The notes under the pieces: model-generated
Told to the model about the DNA's origin: nothing
Databases searched by the model: none
What the model saw: only the letters and a program-made list of their open reading frames with translations
Assembly: GCA_947476695.1 (NCBI GenBank)
Contig: CANJRD010000003.1
Span: forward strand, 124,001-188,000
Origin: Rhodospirillaceae bacterium
GTDB lineage: Bacteria; Pseudomonadota; Alphaproteobacteria; Rhodospirillales; Rhodospirillaceae
Length of the DNA stretch: 64,000 nt
Reading direction: 5' to 3'
Shown: piece after piece, positions 9,501 to 17,809 of the stretch
How the letters are laid out: the number at the start of each line of letters is the position of its first letter
Position numbering within the stretch: position 1 is the stretch's first letter
Translations under genes and position numbers: made by a program

Positions 9501-10035
9501 GTCCCGGGAAGAATGATTTCAGCCGAAGAAGCGCTTCTTCAGCCTTGGCGCGTTGTCCGTCGAGCAGGTGGCGCCCCACCGTACCGGCCGGGCCGCCGGT
9601 CAGCGCAATCAGACCGGCGCGATGGGCCTCGATATCCGCCCAACTGACCTGTGGCGTCAGACCGGACTCAGTTTCAAGAAACGCCTTGCTGACCAGCTTC
9701 AGGAGGTGGCCATAGCCCTCCTCGTTCTGCACCAGCAGCACGAGAGAGTCCGGCTCCGGGATACGGCCGCCGTGGCCCGTGATCGGCTCGTCGCGCTTCA
9801 CGGAAAGCTGACAGCCGACAATGGGCTGCACCCCGGCCTTGGCGCAGGTGGACGAGAATTCCAGCGCACCGAACAGGTTGCGGGTGTCGGTGAGCGCGAC
9901 CGCCGGCATGCGCTCCGCCACACAAAGATCGACCAGCTTCGGGATCTTGATCGCGCCTTCGGACATCGAATAGGCCGAATGCACGCGCAGATGGACGAAG
10001 GGCGCGTAGGTAGCCTGGGGAGCGTCGTCAGTCAT
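6583..10035 (-). CDS. dnaE: DNA polymerase III alpha subunit
   Basis: Replicative polymerase catalytic subunit, 1150 residues, normal for DnaE1. The N-terminal PHP domain is visible (FVHLRVHSAYSMSEGA, then PAVALTDTRNLFGALEF). The palm carries GPGRGSGAGS and the catalytic PDFDIDFCQDRRGE segment near residue 410. The fingers region contains YGFNKSHAAAYA. Toward the C-terminus are a helix-hairpin-helix region and an OB-fold (VGTVAVKRERVGKRG). It encodes no proofreading exonuclease, as expected for DnaE. In many alphaproteobacteria dnaE directly follows lolD; here three accessory genes separate them. Confidence 0.98.
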   Translation of the reverse strand: MTDDAPQATYAPFVHLRVHSAYSMSEGAIKIPKLVDLCVAERMPAVALTDTRNLFGALEFSSTCAKAGVQPIVGCQLSVKRDEPITGHGGRIPEPDSLVLLVQNEEGYGHLLKLVSKAFLETESGLTPQVSWADIEAHRAGLIALTGGPAGTVGRHLLDGQRAKAEEALLRLKSFFPGRLYVELMRHGVPAEQRIEQSMIDFAYAHDLPLVATNEAFFADAKMFEAHDALICMAEKSFVSVAERRRLTPQHRFKNADEMVKLFADLPEAVANTLVIARRCAFKVDERKPILPRSPKTGDRTEEQALRELAGDGLAARLRKLEIPTDDPRAKPYRERLGYELDMIVKMGFAGYFMIVADFIQWAKDHGIPVGPGRGSGAGSVVAWALTITDLDPLRFGLLFERFLNPERVSMPDFDIDFCQDRRGEVITYVQNEYGRDRVAQIITFGKLQARAVLRGVGRVLEMPLGYVDKICKMVPMNPANPLKLVDAIAAEPELQNLRDTDETVAHLLDLSLKLEGLYAHASTHAAGVVIGDRPLDELVPLYRDPNSDMPVTQFNMKWVEPAGLVKFDFLGLTTLTIIERALRLLKLRGIELDVGALPFDDRKTFDMLSKADAFAVFQFESAGMRDVLRRLKPDVFEDLIAVVALFRPGPMDNIPMFINRKQGAEPIEYLHPDLEPVLKETYGIMVYQEQVMQAAQVLAGYSLGGADLLRRAMGKKIKSEMDAQRETFIKGAGARGITREKANEIFDTIDKFAGYGFNKSHAAAYALVAYQTAYLKANYPVEFMAASMTLAMHNTDKLAGFRSELKRLNIEVLPPDVNKSDVEFSVENGAIRYALAAIKNVGAGAMDALVAARKKGGPFKNLTDFANRLDGGVINKRLLENLVRAGALDSLHSNRAQLFTGIETLLKHAQHKSSERASKQVSLFGGEDEKRTLSLPTISEWRPMEKLQGEFDAIGFYLSSHPLDAFSATLETMGITRANALEGLTARDVARPLRMVGTVAVKRERVGKRGNKYAFVSLSDDTGGYEVMIFSEVLIASRELLESEAPLLLTVDAQLENDQVRLLASKIEALESALSKRLSNLRITVTSDVPVAELRDLLAQDGRGNNRIILSARQNGHWVDVALPGKFAIKPATLSGLKNIPGIAEIREC

Positions 10036-10148
10036 GGGGCGAACATTTCATAAACCCGCGCGGGCGTCACTCGCGCCCCCGCATTTATCCCCATGATTCA
10101 CAACTTCGACCTGCCGTTTTGTCCCAAAGCCCGCTAAAAAACGGCGCC

Positions 10149-10655
10149 ATGTCCGACACCATTATTCGCCCAGAACGTGCGGAAGACCAAAGCGCCATAC
10201 GCGCCGTTATCGAAGCCGCCTTCGCGAATCACCCGCACAGCAACCAAAGCGAGGGCCGCATTGTCGATGGCTTGCGCGCGGCGGGAGCGTTAACGCTGTC
10301 TCTCGTGGCGCTCCAAGGCGATGACGTTATCGGCCATATCGCCTTCTCCCCAATCACAATCGGCGGCAAGCCGGTCGATTGGTATGGGCTCGGCCCCGTC
10401 GCCGTGCTGCCGTCGCATAAGAGCAAAGGTGTTGGTGGCGCCTTGATCCGCGAAGGCCTCGCGCGCTTGACCCCGCTTGGTGCGAAGGGATGCGTTCTGC
10501 TCGGCGAGCCAGACTACTACACGCGCTTTGGGTTCAAGCTGGATGCGGCGCTCTGCCCAGAGGGATTGCCGCCGGAATACTTCCAGTCCCTGCCTTTCGC
10601 GGAAGACGTACCGAAAGGCAAAGCGGCCTACCACGCGGCGTTTTTCCCAGCGTGA
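10149..10655 (+). CDS. GNAT family N-acetyltransferase
   Basis: Predicted acyl-CoA dependent N-acetyltransferase, 168 residues, substrate unknown. The GNAT fold is seen as IIRPERAEDQSAIRAVIEAAF (beta1-alpha1), DVIGHIAFSPITI (beta4 region), and the acetyl-CoA loop LGPVAVLPSHKSKGVGGALI with the Q/RxxGxG/A-like SKGVGG. The later GEPDYYTRFGF motif is typical of the YhbS-like subgroup, which I would suggest as the nearest relative. The ATG at 10149 is preferred over a TTG 30 bases upstream. It is transcribed divergently from dnaE and convergently toward the DUF2189 gene. Confidence 0.85.
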   Translation: MSDTIIRPERAEDQSAIRAVIEAAFANHPHSNQSEGRIVDGLRAAGALTLSLVALQGDDVIGHIAFSPITIGGKPVDWYGLGPVAVLPSHKSKGVGGALIREGLARLTPLGAKGCVLLGEPDYYTRFGFKLDAALCPEGLPPEYFQSLPFAEDVPKGKAAYHAAFFPA

Positions 10656-10677
10656 TAGGCCGGATGCGTGAGGGCGC

Positions 10678-11469
10678 TCAGACGTTCACGATCTTCCGGT
10701 AGAGATGCCAGGTCGCATGACCGAGCACCGGGACCATCACCGCCAGGCCGACCAGTAGCGGCAGCGCCGACACCAGCAGCGACACCGCGACGAAGATGCC
10801 CCAGGCCGCGAGCGGGATCGGGTTCGCCATCACCGCGCGGATCGAGGTTTCGACCGCGGTCGCCAAACCGACCGGCTTGTCGAGTAACATCGGGAACGAG
10901 ATCGCGCCAATGGCCAACGACACGATGGCGAACATCAGGCCGACCGCATTACCGATCAGAATCAGCATCCATCCCTGATGCGTCGTGAGCACGGCGGTCA
11001 CGAAGTCCTGCACGGCCATGGTGCCGGTGCTCCAGGCGTCGCCGACGGTCATGACGTAGATAGTATTCGCCATGGCGACCCATCCCAGGAACAACGCGAC
11101 GATCAAAGCCCCAAGGATGCCGATGTCTTTCGCCGCCGGTTCCTCGAAGAAATTGAACGCGTGCCCCCAGGACATGTCCATGCCGCGTTCCCGGTGGTGG
11201 CTCATCTCCTCCATCGCGATTCCGACAAAGGGCCCGATCAGCACCAGACCGGCCATCAGAGGAAACACGAGCGGCATGAGGTTGTGGTTGGAGACCACCA
11301 AATACCCAAGAAACGTCGCGACCGGATAGATCACGGCGAGGAAGAAGAGATGCGTCGGTTTCGCTTTGAAATCGTCGATACCCTTGTCGAGCGCATCGAC
11401 CAGGTCAGCCAAGCGGATCTTGTTCACCGAGATCCGCGAAGGCACTCCAACTGTTGCTTGATAGGCCAT
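10678..11469 (-). CDS. DUF2189-type integral membrane protein
   Basis: About 263 residues with roughly six hydrophobic segments (HLFFLAVIYPVATFLGYLVV, LMPLVFPLMAGLVLIGPFVG, then further pairs to the C-terminus). The charged EEMSHHRERGMDMSWGHAF loop after the second segment, and the overall layout, match what I know of DUF2189 proteins. No function is established. I start at ATG 11469 because GGAAGG lies about eight bases upstream; the frame extends 12 codons further without a better site. It is isolated: convergent with the GNAT gene and separated from the dioxygenase gene by a strong terminator. Confidence 0.75.
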   Translation of the reverse strand: MAYQATVGVPSRISVNKIRLADLVDALDKGIDDFKAKPTHLFFLAVIYPVATFLGYLVVSNHNLMPLVFPLMAGLVLIGPFVGIAMEEMSHHRERGMDMSWGHAFNFFEEPAAKDIGILGALIVALFLGWVAMANTIYVMTVGDAWSTGTMAVQDFVTAVLTTHQGWMLILIGNAVGLMFAIVSLAIGAISFPMLLDKPVGLATAVETSIRAVMANPIPLAAWGIFVAVSLLVSALPLLVGLAVMVPVLGHATWHLYRKIVNV

Positions 11470-11660
11470 GAGCACACCTTCCGTGTTGAAACACTGAAAA
11501 GGCAACGCGCGGCATCTAAAACACGAACGGGGTAGCCGCGCGTGACTCTGAACATAGTACGCCTATTAAATGGGGATGTCCCGAGACGGCGTCCAGATGG
11601 GTGCAATGTCATGTGACCTTTTTCTCAGCCGTTACGCGATTGTGCAGCGCAACACCGATG

Positions 11661-11708
11661 AAAAAAGTTCTCCGCGGTGGCCGTCGGGGGAGACCTTCCA
11701 CCGCGGAG
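11661..11708 (-). terminator. Rho-independent terminator of the intradiol-dioxygenase gene
   Basis: Perfect 11-bp stem (11670-11680 CTCCGCGGTGG with 11698-11708) and 17-base loop, starting 11 bases past the stop. On the minus strand it is followed by AA, C and a six-T run. This is one of the clearest terminators in the window. Confidence 0.85.
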
Positions 11709-11719
11709 ATGCTTGGTCT

Positions 11720-12682
11720 CTAGACGACCAAGCCGATATTTGCGCCGCCGACGTAATAGCCCAATGCGGTGCTCGTGACCTTCATGGTCTGCGCCTCAAT
11801 CTGCGCGGCGCTGTTATTGCCGAACACGTTGTCGCCCGCGAGCGTGATGCGCGTGAAAGCCACGGCGCTTGAACTGTAGCCAGAGGCTGCGCTGTAGACG
11901 GCCGCGGAGACATCGCCGGGCAAGGCCAATTGCGATGTCAGCACCGCGTTGCGATAGTTTGTAGCCGCAGCGATGGAAGGATAGACCTCGAAATGGATAT
12001 GCGGATAGCGGCCCATGTAGCACCCGGGAATGATCGTAGTGAATGTCACCCGGCCATTCGCATCGGTGACCTGTACGCCGCGCAGGAAGTCCTCATTCGG
12101 CAAGTCGTAGAGCGAATACTTTCCGTCACGATCGCAGTGCCAGATGTAAATCGCATACCCCGCCAGCGGCGCGCAGTTCTTGTTCACGTTCACCAGGTTC
12201 AGCGTCAACCAGAAGGGAACACCGGGCGCGGCGTTACCCGATCCCCCGAAACTGGGCCGGATATCGGACCGCAACACGCCCTTCGTCGTCAGGATGTTCG
12301 ACAGCGCGCCGTTGGCTGAATTGGAACCGTCGGACGGGTAAGGCCCGTTCGTCTCGGCCGGGTCGGCAATGCAGGCGCCGTTGGCGCTGAACACATCGGC
12401 GGTGCCGCCGCTGGCCCCACCAACGCTGACCGTGCCGTCGCCGGTGGTGCCACCGACCGGCGTGCAGCCGGTCGTGCCGCCCGCCCCTGTCGGCGCATTC
12501 GGCAGCGTTCCCGGCGTACCGCCCGTCCCGCCCATGCCGCCGACCGGACCTTGCGCGAACGCCATGCCCGACACACTCGACATGCCGACGGCGCTCATCC
12601 AGCCCAGCATGCGGCGGCGCGCCAACAGGCGATTGTGAATGACCGTGAGGTCGCTTTGCAGACTGTGAGAATGCTCGTCCAT
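11720..12682 (-). CDS. Exported intradiol ring-cleavage dioxygenase-like protein
   Basis: Member of the protocatechuate/catechol intradiol dioxygenase fold, predicted to bind non-haem Fe(III) and open aromatic diols; the true substrate is unknown. Residues ~20-43 look like a Tat-type export signal (RRRMLGWMSAVG ... AFA). A Gly/Thr/Pro-rich linker spans ~45-95, then the catalytic domain: ETNGPYP (Tyr 115), YIWHCDRDGKYSLY (~179-192), and PGCYMGRYPHIHFEVYP. In that last segment Tyr 222, His 228 and His 230 are the likely iron ligands, so the Tyr/His ligand set appears intact. CAGGAG precedes the ATG at a good distance. The gene is monocistronic, with a terminator below and two operator-like dyads around its promoter. 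Extracytoplasmic members of this fold are poorly characterised. Confidence 0.85.
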   Translation of the reverse strand: MDEHSHSLQSDLTVIHNRLLARRRMLGWMSAVGMSSVSGMAFAQGPVGGMGGTGGTPGTLPNAPTGAGGTTGCTPVGGTTGDGTVSVGGASGGTADVFSANGACIADPAETNGPYPSDGSNSANGALSNILTTKGVLRSDIRPSFGGSGNAAPGVPFWLTLNLVNVNKNCAPLAGYAIYIWHCDRDGKYSLYDLPNEDFLRGVQVTDANGRVTFTTIIPGCYMGRYPHIHFEVYPSIAAATNYRNAVLTSQLALPGDVSAAVYSAASGYSSSAVAFTRITLAGDNVFGNNSAAQIEAQTMKVTSTALGYYVGGANIGLVV

Positions 12683-12705
12683 TTACCGGCTCCTGTGAAC
12701 TCGTC

Positions 12706-12726
12706 GCGTGGGTATTTTCCCCACGC
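12706..12726 (-). promoter_or_regulatory. Operator-like dyad, promoter-proximal copy
   Basis: Inverted repeat with arms GCGTGGG / CCCACGC around a 7-base AT centre. It is the second copy of the 17-bp motif found at 12773-12789, differing by one base in the inner arm. It lies just downstream of the proposed -10 and about 24 bases before the dioxygenase ATG, a position suited to repression. Confidence 0.55.
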
Positions 12727-12732
12727 AGGCCA

Positions 12733-12762
12733 AGCGTACGAGAGCCTTTACCGGACGGTCAA
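12733..12762 (-). promoter_or_regulatory. Candidate sigma70-type promoter of the dioxygenase gene
   Basis: TTGACC (12762-12757) and TACGCT (12738-12733) are separated by 18 bases on the minus strand. The -10 is a weak match, but the pair lies exactly between the two dyads, which raises its plausibility. Confidence 0.4.
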
Positions 12763-12772
12763 GGATTTTTAT

Positions 12773-12789
12773 GTGGGTATTTTACCCAC
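12773..12789 (-). promoter_or_regulatory. Operator-like dyad, distal copy
   Basis: Perfect 7-bp arms GTGGGTA / TACCCAC with a TTT centre, ten bases upstream of the proposed -35. The centre-to-centre distance to the other copy is 65 bases, about six helical turns. I cannot name the regulator, and none is encoded next to it. Confidence 0.55.
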
Positions 12790-12807
12790 GCCAAAAACGG
12801 CGCAGGA

Positions 12808-13488
12808 TCAGACGGACACGAGCACGCCGTGTTCCATGCGGACGGTGCGATCCATCCGCGCCGCCAATGCAGGGTTATGAGTGGCGATGATCGCCGCCAG
12901 GCCGACATTCTTCGCCAAAGCAATCAGTTGCGCGAAGACGTCTTCCGCCGTGTCGGGGTCGAGATTGCCGGTCGGCTCGTCGGCCAAAAGCACCGCCGGC
13001 TTGTTGGCGAGCGCGCGCGCGATGGCCACGCGCTGCTGTTCGCCGCCGGACAATTGCCCCGGGCGATTGCCTTCACGTTGCGAAAGTTTCATGGCCGCGA
13101 GCAGCTCGCGCGCCCTCTCCGCCGCCTGCCCGCGCGGCACGCCGGCGATCATCTGCGGGATGACGATGTTCTCTAGCGCGGAGAACTCGGGCAGCAGGTG
13201 GTGGTACTGATAGACGAATCCCAATTTGCTGCGACGAATGGTCGTGCGCTCGTCGTCGCCGAGCCCGCCGCAATCCTCGCCGCCAAACAGCACACGGCCG
13301 GAATCCGGGCGCTCCAGAAGTCCGGCGATATGCAGCAGCGTCGATTTACCGGCGCCCGAGGGGCCGACCATCGCCACGATCTCGCCGCGGCGTACGGTCA
13401 GATTCGCGCCGCGCAGCACATGTAGATCGCCGTGCGCCTGCGGGAACGTACGGACAATATTGTCGAGGACCAGCGCGTCATTATTCAT
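12808..13488 (-). CDS. lolD: Lipoprotein-releasing ABC transporter ATPase
   Basis: Powers extraction of outer-membrane lipoproteins from the inner membrane by LolCDE. The 226-residue product has Walker A GPSGAGKS near residue 42, the signature [15 protein letters not shown], Walker [13 protein letters not shown] and the switch His in ATHNPALA. The start at 13488 gives [11 protein letters not shown] and overlaps the end of the permease gene by 8 bases; an upstream in-frame extension has no family match. Sequence alone cannot separate LolD from other MacB-type ATPases, but the overlap with lolC settles the assignment. Confidence 0.93.
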   Translation of the reverse strand: MNNDALVLDNIVRTFPQAHGDLHVLRGANLTVRRGEIVAMVGPSGAGKSTLLHIAGLLERPDSGRVLFGGEDCGGLGDDERTTIRRSKLGFVYQYHHLLPEFSALENIVIPQMIAGVPRGQAAERARELLAAMKLSQREGNRPGQLSGGEQQRVAIARALANKPAVLLADEPTGNLDPDTAEDVFAQLIALAKNVGLAAIIATHNPALAARMDRTVRMEHGVLVSV

Positions 13489-14722
13489 AGCGTAGCGCCT
13501 CGACGGGGTCCGTGCGCGCCGCGCGCCAGGACGGATAGAGGGTCGCAGCCAGCGACAGAACCAGCGACATGGCAACGACCGATGTCGTCTCCCGCCAGTC
13601 CATACGCGCCGGGATTTGCGTCAGGTAATAGATTTCCGGCGAGAACAGTTCCGTCCCCGTCACGTTCTGCAGGAATTCGCGGATCGACTCGATGTTGTCG
13701 CAGAACAGCACGCCGAGCCCGAAGCCGAGCAAGGTCCCGACCGTGCCAACGGCAGTGCCGGCGAGCAGGAAGATGCGCATGATCATGCCGCGCGTTGCGC
13801 CCATGGTGCGCATGATGGCGATGTTGCGGCCTTTATCCTTCACCATCATGATCAAGCCGGAGATGATGTTGAACGCGGCGACGACGATGATCAGAGTCAG
13901 GATCAGGAACATCACGTTGCGCTCGACCTGCAGCGCATTGAACAGCGCGCTGTTGATCTGTTCCCACGAATAGGCCCGCAAGTTCGGCTGAAGCGCGACA
14001 ATCTCCGTGGCGATCAGACGCGCGTTGTCGGGATCGGCGACCCGGACCTCGAGGTCCGTGACGGAATCCTCATAGCGGAAGAATTTCTGTCCCAGTTCGA
14101 GCGGCATGAAGATGATGCCGGAATCGAAATCGCTCATGCCGACGTTGAACACGCCGACCACAGGAAACGCCCGCATGCGCGGCACGGTGCCGAACGCCGT
14201 GGTATTCCCGCGGGGCGAGATGACAGTGAGCTGATCGCCCGCCTTCACGCCGTACCGTTCCGCCATGCGGCTGCCGATCATGATGCCCTCGCCCTTGGCG
14301 AATTCATCGAGCGAGCCTTCGAGAATATGATCGGCAATCCAGGGCTTGGCTCGCACGTCATCGGCGCGGATACCGCGCACCAGCGCGCCCCCGGCATACT
14401 TGTCGCTGGTGATCATCGCTTGACCTTCGACGATGGGCGTCACTTCGACGACGCCATTCACCTCACGGATCTTGATGGCGAGCGTATCGAAGTCGGTCAG
14501 CGCGGTGGTGGACGAGACGTCGATGTGATCGTTCACGCCAAGGATGCGCGACAGGATGTCCTGACGGAAGCCGTTCATCACCGCCATGACGATGATGAGG
14601 GTGGCTACGCCGAGGGCGATGCCGAGGAACGAGAAGCCGACGATGACCGAGACGAACCCTTCCTGACGACGCGCTCGTAGATAGCGCCCAGCGACCATCC
14701 GCTCAAAGGGGCCGAAGATCAT
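13481..14722 (-). CDS. lolC: Lipoprotein-releasing ABC transporter permease (LolC/LolE type)
   Basis: Inner-membrane permease of 413 residues. One N-terminal membrane helix (about residues 22-48, [20 protein letters not shown]) is followed by a large periplasmic domain. Three C-terminal helices follow, starting near [20 protein letters not shown]. The cytoplasmic coupling motif [18 protein letters not shown] and the terminal DPVEALRYE are FtsX/LolC family hallmarks. Only one permease gene is present, as in many alphaproteobacteria where a single LolC/E-like (LolF) protein is thought to form the transporter with LolD. It starts 4 bases after the proS stop and overlaps lolD, so the three are co-transcribed. 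Confidence 0.93.
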   Translation of the reverse strand: MIFGPFERMVAGRYLRARRQEGFVSVIVGFSFLGIALGVATLIIVMAVMNGFRQDILSRILGVNDHIDVSSTTALTDFDTLAIKIREVNGVVEVTPIVEGQAMITSDKYAGGALVRGIRADDVRAKPWIADHILEGSLDEFAKGEGIMIGSRMAERYGVKAGDQLTVISPRGNTTAFGTVPRMRAFPVVGVFNVGMSDFDSGIIFMPLELGQKFFRYEDSVTDLEVRVADPDNARLIATEIVALQPNLRAYSWEQINSALFNALQVERNVMFLILTLIIVVAAFNIISGLIMMVKDKGRNIAIMRTMGATRGMIMRIFLLAGTAVGTVGTLLGFGLGVLFCDNIESIREFLQNVTGTELFSPEIYYLTQIPARMDWRETTSVVAMSLVLSLAATLYPSWRAARTDPVEALRYE

Positions 14723-14726
14723 GCGG

Positions 14727-16037
14727 TTAGGCCAAAACGCGGATGAGCGCGGCTTCAGCGTTGAGTTCTTCCTTCGCCCCGCCGACGCGCCGCTTCAATT
14801 CGACCATGCCCTTGGCGATACCTTTCGGCCCGACAATGATCTGCCAGGGGATACCGATAAGGTCCATGTCGGCGAACTTAACGCCCGCGCGCTCGTCACG
14901 GTCATCATAGATGACTTCCTTGCCGGCCTTCTTCAGCTTTGCATAGAGGTCGTCGCAAGCCGCATCGCAGGCCGCATCGCCAACCTTCAGGTTGACGACA
15001 CCAACTTTGAACGGCGCCACCTCTTCGGGCCAGATGATGCCGTTCTCGTCGTGGCCAGCTTCGATGATCGCTGCGACAAGACGCGACACGCCGATGCCGT
15101 AGGAGCCCATGAACACAGTCACGGGATTGCCGTCTGGGCCGGTCACCTTCGCGCCCATGGGCTCGGAATACTTCACACCGAAGTGGAAGATGTGACCCAC
15201 CTCGATGCCGCGGGCCTTCACGAGGTTAGCACCGAGGGTGCCTTCCATCGCCGCGTCGTGCTTCTCATCGGTGGCCGCGTAGATGCTGGTCCAGCTGTCG
15301 ACAACCGACTGCAGATCAGTCTCGTAATTCACGTCCTGTGGCGCCGGCTTTTCGAGCAGCGCTTTGTCGCAGAACACGGCACTTTCGCCGGTATCGGCGA
15401 GCACGATGAACTCATGGCTCATGTCGCCGCCGATGGGACCGGGATCGGCCTTCATCGGGATCGCCTTCAGGCCCATGCGGGCGAAGGTGCGCAGGTAGGC
15501 GACGAACATCTGGTTATAGGCATGGCGCGACTTCGCCACGTCGAGGTCGAACGAGTACGCATCCTTCATCAGGAACTCGCGGCCGCGCATGACGCCGAAA
15601 CGCGGGCGCACTTCGTCGCGGAACTTCCAGTGTATCTGGTAGAGGTTCTTCGGCAGGTCGCGATAGCTCTTGATGTTGTTGCGGAAGATGTCGGTGACGA
15701 CTTCCTCATGGGTCGGGCCGTAGAGCATGTCGCGTTCGTGACGATCCTTGATCCGCAGCATCTCGGGACCGTAATCGTCGTAACGCCCACTCTCGCGCCA
15801 GAGGTCGCCGGACTGGATCGTCGGCATGATGATTTCCTGCGCGCCGGCCGCGTTCTGCTCCTGGCGGACGATCTCAATAATGTTCTGCAGGACCTTGGTG
15901 CCCAGCGGCAGCCAGTTGTAAATGCCCGCCGCGTGCTGGCGGATCATGCCGGCGCGCAGCATCAGGCGATGCGACACGATCTGCGCCTCGGAGGGTGTCT
16001 CCTTCAGCGTGGGCAGGAAAAAACGCGACAGACGCAT
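14727..16037 (-). CDS. proS: Proline--tRNA ligase, short form
   Basis: Class II aminoacyl-tRNA synthetase charging tRNA-Pro. The start at 16037 gives [15 protein letters not shown]; longer in-frame N-terminal sequence is not family-like. Motifs seen: [21 protein letters not shown], the motif-2 region [21 protein letters not shown], and motif 3 [16 protein letters not shown]. At 436 residues it lacks the editing insertion of the E. coli type (~570), as is usual for alphaproteobacteria, so mischarged Ala would need a separate trans-editing protein. It heads the proS-lolC-lolD unit. Confidence 0.97.
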   Translation of the reverse strand: MRLSRFFLPTLKETPSEAQIVSHRLMLRAGMIRQHAAGIYNWLPLGTKVLQNIIEIVRQEQNAAGAQEIIMPTIQSGDLWRESGRYDDYGPEMLRIKDRHERDMLYGPTHEEVVTDIFRNNIKSYRDLPKNLYQIHWKFRDEVRPRFGVMRGREFLMKDAYSFDLDVAKSRHAYNQMFVAYLRTFARMGLKAIPMKADPGPIGGDMSHEFIVLADTGESAVFCDKALLEKPAPQDVNYETDLQSVVDSWTSIYAATDEKHDAAMEGTLGANLVKARGIEVGHIFHFGVKYSEPMGAKVTGPDGNPVTVFMGSYGIGVSRLVAAIIEAGHDENGIIWPEEVAPFKVGVVNLKVGDAACDAACDDLYAKLKKAGKEVIYDDRDERAGVKFADMDLIGIPWQIIVGPKGIAKGMVELKRRVGGAKEELNAEAALIRVLA

Positions 16038-16137
16038 GGGGAAGGTCCTTGAAGGCGGAAAACGTGGCCGGACCTTAGGCGATGGCCCGCCCTGGCGCAA
16101 TTCCTGGCCCGCTTTTATGGCGGAATTCGCGGCTAAA

Positions 16138-16449
16138 TCAGCGCGTTGGCGCGTCCGGCTTGGGGGGCGGCGGTTCGGCCGCGGCCCCTGCCGAACGGCA
16201 GGCTGCCGCCAGCGCGGCCTCGTCCTGGGGCTGGAGCGGCTGGTCATTCCAGAACGCCTGGTTCCCACGCAGAGTCACCTGCCCGATGGTGGAGGTACCC
16301 GTGTAGGGCAACAGCGGCCGGTTGGCGGTGATGGGCGGCTTTGCCACATCTCGCGCCTGCTTACGACCGAGGCGGTCGGCCGCGGTCACTTCGACCTGCT
16401 CCGCGTGAGCGGGCGCGATGAATGCCGCGAGAGCAATAGCGAGTAGCAT
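16138..16449 (-). CDS. Small exported protein of unknown function
   Basis: 103 residues with a clear signal peptide ([16 protein letters not shown], cleavage before EQVEV) and a strong GGGAGGAG site six bases before the ATG. The mature part of about 87 residues is rich in Ala, Pro and Gln, with no Cys pair, no repeats and no motif that I recognise; it ends in a Pro-rich EPPPPKP tail. It lies between bdhA and proS on the same strand, 100 bases from proS, so it may be part of that unit. Confidence 0.7.
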   Translation of the reverse strand: MLLAIALAAFIAPAHAEQVEVTAADRLGRKQARDVAKPPITANRPLLPYTGTSTIGQVTLRGNQAFWNDQPLQPQDEAALAAACRSAGAAAEPPPPKPDAPTR

Positions 16450-16466
16450 TGGCTCCTCCCAACATT

Positions 16467-16572
16467 GTCATCCCGGACGAGCGAAGCGAGATCCGGGATC
16501 CAGAGCAACAATCGCAAGTGCTTCCTACCCTGGATCCCGGATCGCGCCGCTGCGCGGCTTGTCCGGGATGAC
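16467..16572. repeat. Nested palindromic intergenic repeat
   Basis: Outer arms of 11 bp (GTCATCCCGGA at 16467-16477 with TCCGGGATGAC at 16562-16572) enclose inner arms of 14 bp (16490-16503 with 16530-16543, core GATCCGGGATCCAG). The whole can fold as one long hairpin. It resembles the GTCATCCCGGA-type palindromic elements scattered between genes in many alphaproteobacterial genomes. Only one copy is in the window. Confidence 0.75.
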
Positions 16573-16601
16573 GAGGGTTGGGTGTGGCGAACGTCCCCGC
16601 C

Positions 16602-17381
16602 CTATTCCATCGCCCAACCGTGGCTCACGATGAGCGACTGGCCGGTGAGTGCGTTGGACTTGAACGACGCGAAGAATACCGCAGCCTCGGCCACGTCCTG
16701 AACGGTCGTGAACTCGCCGTCGACGGTGTCCTTCAGCATGATCTTCTTCACGACGTCTTCCTCGGAGATGCCAAACTCTTTGGCTTGCTCCGGGATTTGC
16801 TTATCGACCAGCGGCGTGCGGACGAAACCCGGACAAATGACATTGGCGCGCACTTTATGTGCCGCGCCTTCTTTGGCAACGACGCGCGCGAGACCAAGTA
16901 GCCCATGTTTCGCGGTGACGTAAGGCGCCTTCAAGGCCGATGCCGCTTTCGAGTGCACCGAGCCCATGTAGATGATGCTGCCGCCGTCGCCTTGTTTGTA
17001 CATCTGGCGCAGTACGGCGCGCGTAGTCAGGAAAGCGCCATCAAGGTGGATCGCCAGCATCTGCTTCCACTTATCGAACGGGAAGTCGACGATCGGCGAC
17101 ACGGTTTGAATACCGGCGTTACTGACCAAAATGTCGATGCGGCCGAACTCGGCAATGGCCTTTGCCATTCCCGCTTCGACCTGTTGCTCGCTTGAGACAT
17201 CCATCGCGACACCGAAAGCCTTGCCCTTGCCGCCCAACTCCGCGGCGGTGGCTTCGGACTTTGCGAGATCGAGATCGGCAATGACGACCTTCGCCCCTTC
17301 GGCGATATAGGCCTTGGCGATCTCCTTGCCGATGCCGCTGGCGGCACCGGTGACGACAGCGACTTTTCCAGCAAGAAGCAT
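16602..17381 (-). CDS. bdhA: 3-hydroxybutyrate dehydrogenase (SDR family)
   Basis: Predicted NAD-dependent oxidation of D-3-hydroxybutyrate to acetoacetate, a step in polyhydroxybutyrate use. The 259-residue classical SDR has the cofactor motif TGAASGIG near residue 11, NAG at about 90 ([11 protein letters not shown]), and the catalytic Ser with YVTAKHG supplying Tyr and Lys. The stretch [14 protein letters not shown] and the C-terminal [16 protein letters not shown] fit the BdhA subfamily well. The start at 17381 gives [12 protein letters not shown]. It lies 10 bases downstream of mce, so the two are probably co-transcribed. Confidence 0.85.
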   Translation of the reverse strand: MLLAGKVAVVTGAASGIGKEIAKAYIAEGAKVVIADLDLAKSEATAAELGGKGKAFGVAMDVSSEQQVEAGMAKAIAEFGRIDILVSNAGIQTVSPIVDFPFDKWKQMLAIHLDGAFLTTRAVLRQMYKQGDGGSIIYMGSVHSKAASALKAPYVTAKHGLLGLARVVAKEGAAHKVRANVICPGFVRTPLVDKQIPEQAKEFGISEEDVVKKIMLKDTVDGEFTTVQDVAEAAVFFASFKSNALTGQSLIVSHGWAME

Positions 17382-17391
17382 TTTTGCGGCC

Positions 17392-17796
17392 TTATACCTG
17401 TTCGATCTCAACGAGTGTGCCGGCGAAGTCCTTCGGGTGCATGAACAGCACCGGCTTGCCGTGCGCACCGATCTTCGGTTCGCCGTCGCCGAGGACACGC
17501 TTGCCTGCGCGCTTCAACTGATCGCGTGCAGCGTAAATGTCGTCCACCTCGTAGCAGACGTGATGCATACCACCGGACGGGTTCTTATCGACGAAACCCT
17601 GGATCGGCGAATTCTCGCCCAGCGGCCGCAATAGTTCGATCTTGGTGTTCGGCAATTCGACGAACACGACCGTCACACCATGTTCCGGCAGATCATGCGG
17701 CGCCGAAACCTTAGCGCCCAACGCATCGCGATAAGTCGCCACCGCGGCGTCCAAATCTTTGACAGCAATAGCGACGTGATTGAGGCGTCCGATCAT
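17392..17796 (-). CDS. mce: Methylmalonyl-CoA epimerase
   Basis: Interconverts (2R)- and (2S)-methylmalonyl-CoA in propionate metabolism. The 134-residue vicinal-oxygen-chelate protein has the two-repeat layout. Metal ligands are visible in LNHVAIAV (His), the middle [12 protein letters not shown] (His) and the terminal GTLVEIEQ (Glu). LENSPIQGF-like [13 protein letters not shown] is characteristic of the epimerase rather than other glyoxalase-fold enzymes. In many alphaproteobacteria mce lies next to rnj; here about 14 kb separates them. Confidence 0.93.
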   Translation of the reverse strand: MIGRLNHVAIAVKDLDAAVATYRDALGAKVSAPHDLPEHGVTVVFVELPNTKIELLRPLGENSPIQGFVDKNPSGGMHHVCYEVDDIYAARDQLKRAGKRVLGDGEPKIGAHGKPVLFMHPKDFAGTLVEIEQV

Positions 17797-17809
17797 GGTG
17801 AGGTCCGTT

